From NCBI GenBank assembly GCA_002723635.1, contig PBMM01000015.1, forward strand, positions 1 through 10,878: DNA of 10,878 nucleotides, in the 5' to 3' direction. The first letter of the stretch is position 1; each line of letters opens with the position of its first letter. The position numbers were made by a program, and so were the translations under genes. This document shows, piece by piece, positions 1 to 6,426 of the stretch. Under the pieces are notes generated by a model. The model did not search any database, had not been told where the DNA came from, and worked only from the letters and a program-made list of their open reading frames with translations. The DNA is from Methanobacteriota archaeon (GTDB lineage Archaea > Thermoplasmatota > Poseidoniia > Poseidoniales > Poseidoniaceae).

Positions 1-942
1 GGTGAGGAAGTCACGGCAGAAGACCTTGGCGGGGCCGACGTGCACACCGCCACATCTGGTGTGGCGGACCACTTTGCAGAGGACGAGGCGGAAGCGCTGC
101 GCAAGGTCAGGAACGTGATCGAGAACCTCGGTCCACGCACTTTGGCTCCTGCAGCGGGTGCTGAGCCTGAGGACCCCCATTACGACGCAGAAGAATTGCT
201 TTCCATCGTGCCAGAAGACAACAGAACACCCGTCGACGTTCGTGAACTCATCGCACGAATCGTGGACGGTTCTCGTTTCCACGAGTTCAAGCCGCGCTAT
301 GGGACCACCCTCGTATGCGGTTTTGCACGCGTCCATGGCCACTTGGTTGGCATCGTCGCCAACAACGGCATTCTGTTCTCGGAGTCCAGCCTGAAAGGCG
401 CGCACTTCGTTCAATTGTGCGGTCAGCGAAAGGTTCCGCTCATCTTCCTCCAGAACATCACCGGCTTCATGGTCGGGCGGGAATACGAAGCAGGTGGCAT
501 CGCCAAGGACGGCGCCAAGCTCGTGACGGCGGTGTCCTGCGTGGACGTGCCCAAATTCACGGTCATCGTTGGCGGTAGCCACGGCGCCGGGAATTACGGC
601 ATGTGCGGCCGTGCCTATGATCCTCGCTTCCTTTTCATGTGGCCCAACGCCCGGATTTCCGTGATGGGCGGCCCACAAGCCGCGGACGTTCTGGCCACCA
701 TCAAACAGGATCAGCGTGCGCGCGAAGGCAGTGAACCGATGAACGAGGAAGAGGTGGAGGCGTATCGCGCGCCCATCCTTGCAAAGTACGAGGAGGAGGG
801 TTCGCCATACTACTCGACTGCACGGCTTTGGGATGACGGCGTCATCGACCCACGTGACACTCGGGATGTGCTCGGCCTCTGTTTGGCAGCAGCTAGGAAC
901 GGTCCCGCGCCCGAGAAAGGGTACGGAATTTTCCGGATGTGA
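1..942 (+). CDS. mccB: Methylcrotonyl-CoA carboxylase beta (carboxyltransferase) subunit, 5'-truncated by the window edge
   Basis: This is the carboxyltransferase chain that moves CO2 from carboxybiotin to 3-methylcrotonyl-CoA in leucine breakdown. The reading frame is open from base 1 and reads [15 protein letters not shown], a conserved internal stretch of this family, so the gene begins upstream. A GTG at 40 is an internal codon, not the start. The 313 visible residues are roughly the last 58% of a usual chain of about 535. Clear family blocks are [11 protein letters not shown] (visible residues 149-159), [15 protein letters not shown] (about 166-180) and [14 protein letters not shown] (191-204), followed by [11 protein letters not shown]. 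The [10 protein letters not shown] block separates methylcrotonyl-CoA from propionyl- and acetyl-CoA carboxylases. Geranyl-CoA carboxylase is the close alternative, but the hydratase next door favours the leucine pathway. It is the first visible gene of the operon and ends 40 bases before the hydratase. Confidence 0.95.
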   Translation, partial: GEEVTAEDLGGADVHTATSGVADHFAEDEAEALRKVRNVIENLGPRTLAPAAGAEPEDPHYDAEELLSIVPEDNRTPVDVRELIARIVDGSRFHEFKPRYGTTLVCGFARVHGHLVGIVANNGILFSESSLKGAHFVQLCGQRKVPLIFLQNITGFMVGREYEAGGIAKDGAKLVTAVSCVDVPKFTVIVGGSHGAGNYGMCGRAYDPRFLFMWPNARISVMGGPQAADVLATIKQDQRAREGSEPMNEEEVEAYRAPILAKYEEEGSPYYSTARLWDDGVIDPRDTRDVLGLCLAAARNGPAPEKGYGIFRM

Positions 943-944
943 AG

Positions 945-980
945 TCCAATTGAAGATTTGATTTTCCAATTGAGGTTTTT
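945..980 (+). repeat. Bipartite CAATTGA element, copy 1, between mccB and the hydratase gene
   Basis: TCCAATTGA occurs at 945-953 and again at 965-973, exactly 20 bp apart, separated by an AT-rich spacer and followed by a T run (976-980). The same layout recurs at 10722-10757; the two 36-base stretches agree at 29 positions by hand alignment. Each box contains the palindrome CAATTG, and a 20-bp period puts the boxes on the same face of the helix. The second box overlaps the ribosome binding site of the next gene. An operator, a promoter element or a T-rich transcript end are all possible; the sequence alone does not decide. Confidence 0.5.
972..976 (+). promoter_or_regulatory. Ribosome binding site of the hydratase gene
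   Basis: GAGGT lies six bases before the ATG at 983 and supports that start. It overlaps the end of the second CAATTGA box, so a protein or transcript fold at the repeat could affect translation or initiation here. Confidence 0.6.
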
Positions 981-982
981 CT

Positions 983-1840
983 ATGTCGATTCCAGTCTGT
1001 GAACATCTTCATCTCGAGGTTGAGGGTGCCGTGCTTCGGGTTGGCTTGGCCCGCGAATCGGTGTACAATGCCCTGAATACCGCCATGATCTCCGAACTTT
1101 GCGACGTGCTCGATTGGAGCGCCTCGCGCAGCGCTGGCCCAGCAGGCCTGCTTTCGGACGACCAAGGGCCTCTGTTTCGCCTGCTCGTGCTCCACGGCAT
1201 TGGAAAGCACTTCTGCGCTGGCGCGGACATCAACATGATGCGCGACGCTGGTGCAAAGACACCTGAAGAAAACCGTGAGGACAGCGCCAGGCTGGACCGC
1301 TTGTTCAACGGCCTTTGGGCCCACCCTTGCTACACCATCGCTGTGCTTCATGGCGTGGCGCTTGGCGGTGGAGCCGGGTTGATTTCTGCTTGCGATCACG
1401 TGGTGGCCGTCGAAGGCGCCCGCATCGCTCTTTCAGAAGGGAAATTGGGCATCCTCCCCGCGGTCATAGGCCCCTACGTCTACCGACGCGTGGGCAGCGC
1501 CGCCTTCCGTCGTTTGGCCATGCACGCAGGTCGTATCGAGACGGCCGAGGCGCAACGCATTGGCCTCATCGAAGACGTCACGCCAGACCATGACGCTGCT
1601 TGGGCCACCGTGGAAGGCCTCGTCGCGGAAGTCATGACCACAGGACCCTCAGCGGTCTCCGCGGCCAAAGAACTCGCGCTGGGCTTCGACCGCTGGACCG
1701 GAGATGACCTCGCGCTGCGGACTTGGACCCTTGATTTCACCAGCCGTATGCGCGGTTCGGACGAAGGCCAGGAGGGGCTGTCCGCCTTCTTGGAAAAGCG
1801 CCCACCGGCATGGCGTCCAGACGACGGGGGCTCCAAGTGA
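983..1840 (+). CDS. liuC: Methylglutaconyl-CoA hydratase (crotonase family, LiuC/AUH type)
   Basis: This is a crotonase-fold hydratase of 285 residues, inferred to add water to 3-methylglutaconyl-CoA to give HMG-CoA, the step after methylcrotonyl-CoA carboxylase. The two oxyanion-hole segments are visible: GKHFCAGADI (residues 74-83) and HGVALGGGAGL (123-133). The block ALSEGKLGILPAVIGPYV (149-166) carries the likely catalytic Glu152. The first glutamate of classical enoyl-CoA hydratases, which follows GGG, is replaced here (GGGAGL); from memory this matches bacterial LiuC enzymes rather than beta-oxidation hydratases. The residues around 46-62 are a somewhat long insertion before the first oxyanion segment. 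The ATG at 983 has a good GAGGT site. The gene sits between mccB and the biotin carboxylase, the same order as liuB-liuC-liuD in Pseudomonas, and its stop overlaps the next start by one base. A general enoyl-CoA hydratase role cannot be excluded from sequence alone. Confidence 0.85.
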   Translation: MSIPVCEHLHLEVEGAVLRVGLARESVYNALNTAMISELCDVLDWSASRSAGPAGLLSDDQGPLFRLLVLHGIGKHFCAGADINMMRDAGAKTPEENREDSARLDRLFNGLWAHPCYTIAVLHGVALGGGAGLISACDHVVAVEGARIALSEGKLGILPAVIGPYVYRRVGSAAFRRLAMHAGRIETAEAQRIGLIEDVTPDHDAAWATVEGLVAEVMTTGPSAVSAAKELALGFDRWTGDDLALRTWTLDFTSRMRGSDEGQEGLSAFLEKRPPAWRPDDGGSK

Positions 1841-3345
1841 TGCGCTCCGTCCTCGTCGCCAACCGCGGTGAAATCGCCTGCCGTGTGCTTCGTGCATGCA
1901 AGGAAGCAGGTCTTCGAGCGGTGTCGGTGCACGCTGAGGACGAAGTTGGAGCCATGCACACTGAGATGTCGGACCTGAGCCTGTCTTTGGAGGGCTCCGG
2001 GGCTCCTGCGTACCTCAACGGTGACGCCATCATTGCAGCGGCTTTGGCCAACGACGTGGACGGCATCCATCCCGGTTTTGGTTTTCTTTCCGAACGTGCC
2101 GGATTCGCCCAAGCGGTGCTTGACGCAGGACTGATCTGGATCGGCCCCTCACCCAGCGCCATTGAGCGCATGGGCGACAAAATGACTGCTCGCATCACCA
2201 TGCGCGAGGCTGGTGTCCCCGTCATCCCTGGCGAGGAAATTGAAATCGAGCCCTCTGGGGACGAGAAGGCCGACCTTGAGGCCACCCTTGTCGCCGTACG
2301 TTCGGCGTCGGAGCGCGTCGGTTTCCCGCTGCTGCTGAAAGCCAGTGCTGGCGGCGGGGGCAAGGGCATGCGCGCTGTGGAATCTGCCGATGGTTTGGAC
2401 GAGGCGGTTCGTGGCGCACGGCGCGAGGCCATCGCGGCGTTCGGCGACGGTCGTGTCTACCTCGAACGCCTGCTTCGTGGCGCCCGTCACGTGGAAGTGC
2501 AGGTGCTCGCTGACGCCCATGGCCGTACCGTTCACTTGGGCGAGCGAGAATGCAGCGTCCAGCGTCGGCACCAGAAGGTGTTCGAAGAGGCCCCTTGCGC
2601 TGTGGTCAGTGAAGACCAGCGTCAGCGGATGGGTGAAGCGGCCATTGCCGCCGCAGAAGCCGTGGACTACGTCGGTGCAGGAACAGTCGAATTTCTGATG
2701 GAAGACGACGGGACCTTCCATTTCCTCGAGATGAACACCCGGATCCAAGTGGAGCATCCAATCACGGAACTGGTGACTGGAGTCGACCTGGTGAGGGAAC
2801 AGCTGCGTATTGCTGCTGGCGAGCCCATGTCGGTCCCAGAACTCGCTATGCGAGGCCACGCCATCGAAGTCCGGATTTACGCGGAAGACGCCGCTAATGG
2901 CTTCCTTCCAAGCATCGGGCCACTCGCGGTGTTCCGTCCTCCCACCGGACCCGGCCTTCGTTTGGACACAGGGGTGCGCGAAGGGGACGACGTTTCGCCT
3001 TCGTACGATCCTATGTTGGCCAAACTGATCGTTCACGCTCCAAGCCGTGACGAGGCCCTTCAGCGCATGCGGCGTGCGCTCGACGAGTTTGTGATTCTCG
3101 GCACCACCACAAACGTCGCCTTCCTTCGTGATTTGTGCGACCTTGACGCCGTGGTGTCGGCCACCACCTCGACCACCACTTTGGACGACGCCTACCCCAA
3201 CGGTTGGGAGGTCCAGCCAGCCTCCGAGGCGGTGATGGCGCTCGCGGCCGTGCTGGCCTCAAGCCGCGGCATAACCCGTGGCGACAACGACGGGCCTTCT
3301 GGCCCAGCCAGCCCCTTCCTTTCCCTGAACAGGAGGTATCCGTGA
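1840..3345 (+). CDS. mccA: Biotin carboxylase subunit of methylcrotonyl-CoA carboxylase (alpha chain without biotin domain)
   Basis: This chain uses ATP and bicarbonate to carboxylate the biotin on its carrier protein. It is 501 residues from the ATG at 1840, which overlaps the upstream stop as TGATG. An in-frame ATG at 1810 would add ten residues, but the family begins at VLVANRGEIACRV (residues 4-16), so 1840 is preferred. The domains run in the usual order: an N-terminal domain with HPGFGFLSE (77-85), an ATP-grasp domain with the glycine-rich loop GGGGKG (171-176), GERECSVQRRHQK (234-246), the metal- and bicarbonate-binding block EMNTRIQVEH (297-306), and a C-terminal domain with SPSYDPMLAKLIVHA (386-400). 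Most methylcrotonyl-CoA carboxylase alpha chains are about 650-670 residues and include the biotin domain. Here the chain stops in the linker after residue 480 and the biotin domain is the next gene. An acetyl- or propionyl-CoA carboxylase role is possible, but mccB and the hydratase point to leucine breakdown. Confidence 0.92.
   Translation: MRSVLVANRGEIACRVLRACKEAGLRAVSVHAEDEVGAMHTEMSDLSLSLEGSGAPAYLNGDAIIAAALANDVDGIHPGFGFLSERAGFAQAVLDAGLIWIGPSPSAIERMGDKMTARITMREAGVPVIPGEEIEIEPSGDEKADLEATLVAVRSASERVGFPLLLKASAGGGGKGMRAVESADGLDEAVRGARREAIAAFGDGRVYLERLLRGARHVEVQVLADAHGRTVHLGERECSVQRRHQKVFEEAPCAVVSEDQRQRMGEAAIAAAEAVDYVGAGTVEFLMEDDGTFHFLEMNTRIQVEHPITELVTGVDLVREQLRIAAGEPMSVPELAMRGHAIEVRIYAEDAANGFLPSIGPLAVFRPPTGPGLRLDTGVREGDDVSPSYDPMLAKLIVHAPSRDEALQRMRRALDEFVILGTTTNVAFLRDLCDLDAVVSATTSTTTLDDAYPNGWEVQPASEAVMALAAVLASSRGITRGDNDGPSGPASPFLSLNRRYP
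3331..3337 (+). promoter_or_regulatory. Strong ribosome binding site for the separate biotin carrier gene
   Basis: AGGAGGT lies inside the last codons of the biotin carboxylase gene, seven bases before the ATG at 3345. A full-strength site placed this way argues that the biotin carrier is really translated on its own, and that the split is not a sequencing frameshift. An adjacent in-frame GTG at 3342 is a less well spaced alternative start. Confidence 0.75.
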
Positions 3346-3809
3346 TGGTTGATCTTCGCACGGGAGACGACGTGCATGAGGTGCATCCGCTTCCCCGTGG
3401 AGACGGATGGATCGTGGACGGCATCGAGGTCACGCCGTTGGCCGACGGTCGCTGGCAAGTGCGTCAAGGCGAGGCCGTTTCACTCGCCTATGGAACCCGC
3501 ATCGGGGACGTGGTGTGGATGCACATCAATGGCCGCGTGCACCGGATTGAGGTCATCGAAGCTGGGGCCGGAGCGGCGCAAGAAGAGGGAAGTTTCTCTG
3601 CACCTATGCCCGGTGGCGTGCTCGATGTGCTCGTCGCCACTGGCGATGAGGTCACGGCGGGCCAGGCCCTTCTGGTCCTCGAGGCCATGAAGATGGAACA
3701 CCGTATCACTGCTCCATACCACGGCCGTGTCGTGGCCGTTCACGTCACTCAAGGCGACCGTGTCCAGCAGGGAGAACTGCTCCTCGAAGTCGAAGCATCC
3801 GAGGCTTGA
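3345..3809 (+). CDS. Biotin carrier subunit (BT-like and biotinyl domain) of the acyl-CoA carboxylase
   Basis: This 154-residue protein carries the biotin that shuttles CO2 between the biotin carboxylase and the MccB carboxyltransferase. The C-terminal half is a biotinyl domain with the biotinylation motif EAMKM at residues 113-117; Lys116 is the attachment site. The flanks FSAPMPGGVLDV (84-95) and ITAPYHGRVV (121-130) are the matching half-barrel turns. Residues 21-72 (GWIVDGIEV... through DVVWMHINGRVHRIEV) resemble the beta-rich BT linker domain that holds alpha and beta subunits together in fused MccA and PccA chains. The start at 3345 overlaps the previous stop (TGATG) and has AGGAGGT upstream; earlier in-frame starts lie well inside the previous gene. 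The two chains add up to 655 residues, about the length of one fused MccA, so this looks like a fused alpha subunit cut at the linker. Confidence 0.9.
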   Translation: MVDLRTGDDVHEVHPLPRGDGWIVDGIEVTPLADGRWQVRQGEAVSLAYGTRIGDVVWMHINGRVHRIEVIEAGAGAAQEEGSFSAPMPGGVLDVLVATGDEVTAGQALLVLEAMKMEHRITAPYHGRVVAVHVTQGDRVQQGELLLEVEASEA

Positions 3810-3831
3810 CCCGACCTTTCATTGCGCTGTA

Positions 3832-6426
3832 GTGCGATGGGGCTATGTGGTTGTGGCCTTGGCCTTGGCCATGGGTGCACCCCACATCGTGTTCGGCTTC
3901 AGGCCTACGGTGTTGGTGGGCCTCTTGATCTCCGTCATTTTGGCGTGGCTCTTCTGGCAGGTGATCGTGCCTCGTCAATTGCAAGGATTGCGCGTGGCTT
4001 TTCCGACGGCTGAGAAACGGTACGAAGTTCACAGGGTGACCGGTTCAACACGTGAAGCCCGTCGCCTCTTGCGAACGTCCGGCATGCGGTTTGGCGTGGT
4101 GGCTTACCTGCTGGCCTTCGTTGGCGCAGTGTTGTTGCTGGTTGAAATTGGCCTGATCGAATTCGGGTTGCAAGAAGGATTCTCCGCGATCAATTTCGGG
4201 TTGGCTTTGGTCCTCATTTCCATCACGGGTGTGACGTCCATCGGCGTGGCGCTCTCGGCGCAAATCCTGCCTTCACAGGGCATGCAGCGTGCTATCATGC
4301 ATCACCGAGACCCAAGGCGGGTGCGCGCCAGCGTCCTGTTGTTGGGTGTTTGGCTCGCCTTTGTCGTGGTGGTGTGGATGCTGACCAGTGGCGTTGAGCC
4401 ACAGTGGCGGTTGAGCGTGACCCTCCTCGTCGCCTTTTTCCCTCCCGTAATGGCCTACGGGCGCGTGCTCGGTTCGTCCTGGCATGCTATGCGGTACGCC
4501 AACAAGAACGTGGCTGCGGGGCGCGCCTCTCCGTTCCAAGGGCATAATCCTTCACCGCGTCAGCAGGCCATCGGCTTGCTGGTTAACGTCAACCTGATGG
4601 CCATGCCACTCGTCGCGATCAATACCCTCGTCAGCCTCGTTGTGATGCTGGCCGCACCGGGTGTCTTCGTGCACTCAGACCGCGTGGCAGCCCTTCCTGA
4701 ATACAGGGAGCAGGCCACCGTGATGGAGGAAGGCGGAGCGCTCGGCTTCTACGCCATTGAGGCGCTGTCCTACGTCGAGGAGCCCGCGCTCCGGGCGCCG
4801 CTTGTTGCGATGGTCCTCCTCTTTCTTCTGCTGAACGTCGCGGTCGTTGGAGTGCTTTTCGTCTACGAAGTGGCCAGGATCATGTTCCTTGACGTGGCTG
4901 AAGTATCCGGTCGGGGTGGTATCCACATCACCGACAGCCGCCTCTTGCGGGCAGAGCGGAGCCAACAGGCGAAGGTGCTGAATTTCTGTTTTACAGGCTT
5001 CGCAGGCCAATCCATGTTGCTGGTCGCCCTAGCCATCCTCACCTTCTGGGATTCTGTAAACCTCCCTGGTGGGTCGGGATGCGGACGCTGGGAAGACACC
5101 GTGTGCACCGTGGTGGAAAAGGACGCCCTAGAGGCCTTGACGTGGATGCTGGCTTCGGGTGGACAAGTCGCCTTTCTCGTGATTTGGCTTCGATCCTTGA
5201 GCATCGGGCATCGCATCAACGAGGTTTCGTTCGATGCCGGAGCCGGTGAGAACCGACGGCGCCTTGAATCAATGGAGGATGTCATCTTCCTCAGGAAGGG
5301 GAGTTGGTTGCCCTTGCTGGCCAACGACGCGTGGGCAAAGGCGTTGGAACGCTTTGATGAAGCCGGGTCATCCCTCGCAGAACCCTCCCTTCACGGCATT
5401 GAGCTCAGCCGTCGCACATTGGCACGTATGGAACTCTTTGCAGCCTTGGGTCGATGGGCGGAATCTGAACAACAAGCCGTGTCCTTGTTGGCCCTCTCCG
5501 CTCAATCCGGTGGAGGTCATGCCCGCGCGCTGTTGGTGGCCGCATCCATCGCCCAAAGGGACGTGTCTGAGGCCAAAACTCGCCTCGGTATGATGGCCTC
5601 TGACGACTTGGAAACAAACCGGTTCCGCTGGTTGTTGTCCCTGCTGCAACCGCGTTCGCGCATCCTCTCCGAATCCGTCATGGCCAGCCTTCTGGTCGAT
5701 CCCGTGACGCGACGAAACATCGACCTGATCGAACGCACACAAAGCGGAACGGCCCTCGGTCCAGCGCCGACACGTGACGGCCCAATGTTCCGCCGCGCCC
5801 TCTTGGGAGACTTGGCACGGTTGAGGCTCCAAGGCGATCCCGACCGCGCGCTGACGTTGCTGGATCGCCACTTCGATGCGCACGAGATTGCTCCTGTGGA
5901 TTGGCTTCATGGGGAAGCCGTGCGCATCCTTCTCCACCTTGACGCAGGGCGACTGGCCACGGCTGGGTCCCTTGCCCATGCGCTTCCGAAAAGCGCAGCT
6001 CGCCACCCCCACATGCGTGCGGTGCTTGCTCATCTCGGCACGCTTGGCCAAGCCGAGTCGCCTGCGACCGAGCAGACGGGCATGACATGGCTTGACGAAG
6101 GCCCCGGGGATTGGGTCAGCAAGTGGCCGTTGATGCATGAGGCCGTTTCGCCTCCGCTCTGGACGAATCGGGCGCTTCGCTTGCACGCGTGGTCTGCCAA
6201 CGCGTGGTCGCTGCACGATGCAGCGGGAGCCTCGTCGACGATGGTCGGCGCCCTCGGCCGGACGGCGAAAAAGGCAGAGCCCCTGCTGGTTGGGAAAAAC
6301 CCTCCAAAGGGGCTTCACCTGCATTTGTCCGGATTGTTGGTCGATGTGGGCGGGTATCCCGTGGACGTGGGGCTTCCTGGTTCCCTGGACATCGACGCCG
6401 CTCGATTAGCAGGCCTTCTTGGATAA
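3832..6426 (+). CDS. Unrecognised membrane protein: about ten membrane spans plus a long helical cytosolic C-terminal part
   Basis: I do not recognise this family. The frame is open from an ATG at 3727, but that would overlap the biotin carrier gene by 83 bases and encode a charged extension; GTG 3832, just before the first hydrophobic stretch, is the more likely start and gives 864 residues. There is no clear ribosome binding site. Hydrophobic segments fall near residues 4-22, 25-46, 87-107, 119-140, 165-185, 193-210, 248-275, 320-347, 390-407 and 432-453. The basic loops (47-86, 141-164, 211-247, 348-389) all fall on the cytosolic side in an N-in model, and the loop 408-431, with Cys417 and Cys425, falls outside, where a disulfide is plausible. 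Residues 454-864 are mostly predicted helix with leucine/alanine-rich pairs suggestive of TPR-like repeats (about 520-740); this is an impression, not a domain match. It follows the carboxylase operon after 22 bases, so co-transcription is possible. No enzyme motif was seen. Confidence 0.75.
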   Translation: MRWGYVVVALALAMGAPHIVFGFRPTVLVGLLISVILAWLFWQVIVPRQLQGLRVAFPTAEKRYEVHRVTGSTREARRLLRTSGMRFGVVAYLLAFVGAVLLLVEIGLIEFGLQEGFSAINFGLALVLISITGVTSIGVALSAQILPSQGMQRAIMHHRDPRRVRASVLLLGVWLAFVVVVWMLTSGVEPQWRLSVTLLVAFFPPVMAYGRVLGSSWHAMRYANKNVAAGRASPFQGHNPSPRQQAIGLLVNVNLMAMPLVAINTLVSLVVMLAAPGVFVHSDRVAALPEYREQATVMEEGGALGFYAIEALSYVEEPALRAPLVAMVLLFLLLNVAVVGVLFVYEVARIMFLDVAEVSGRGGIHITDSRLLRAERSQQAKVLNFCFTGFAGQSMLLVALAILTFWDSVNLPGGSGCGRWEDTVCTVVEKDALEALTWMLASGGQVAFLVIWLRSLSIGHRINEVSFDAGAGENRRRLESMEDVIFLRKGSWLPLLANDAWAKALERFDEAGSSLAEPSLHGIELSRRTLARMELFAALGRWAESEQQAVSLLALSAQSGGGHARALLVAASIAQRDVSEAKTRLGMMASDDLETNRFRWLLSLLQPRSRILSESVMASLLVDPVTRRNIDLIERTQSGTALGPAPTRDGPMFRRALLGDLARLRLQGDPDRALTLLDRHFDAHEIAPVDWLHGEAVRILLHLDAGRLATAGSLAHALPKSAARHPHMRAVLAHLGTLGQAESPATEQTGMTWLDEGPGDWVSKWPLMHEAVSPPLWTNRALRLHAWSANAWSLHDAAGASSTMVGALGRTAKKAEPLLVGKNPPKGLHLHLSGLLVDVGGYPVDVGLPGSLDIDAARLAGLLG

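Noticed and set aside
976..982. T run after mccB as a transcription terminator
   Set aside because: Five T residues could end an archaeal transcript, but they lie directly before the hydratase start in a functional operon, so a terminator call is not supported.
2149..3036. Long open frame of 295 codons on the minus strand, antisense to the biotin carboxylase gene
   Set aside because: The plus-strand frame has all biotin carboxylase motifs; the antisense translation is low-complexity in pattern, matches no family I know and arises from high GC at third positions.
3300..3345. Programmed -1 frameshift fusing biotin carboxylase and biotin carrier
   Set aside because: The downstream frame is open back into the first gene, but I see no canonical slippery heptamer, and the well-spaced AGGAGGT with ATG 3345 explains separate translation.
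3727..3831. An earlier ATG for the ten-span membrane protein gene
   Set aside because: It would overlap the biotin carrier gene by 83 bases and add a charged, unlikely N-terminus ahead of the first membrane span.
5368..6324. Open frame of 318 codons on the minus strand, antisense to the ten-span membrane protein gene
   Set aside because: Its translation is rich in Arg, Gln, His and Cys in a way typical of shadow frames, while the plus-strand frame is continuous over 2.6 kb with a consistent membrane topology.
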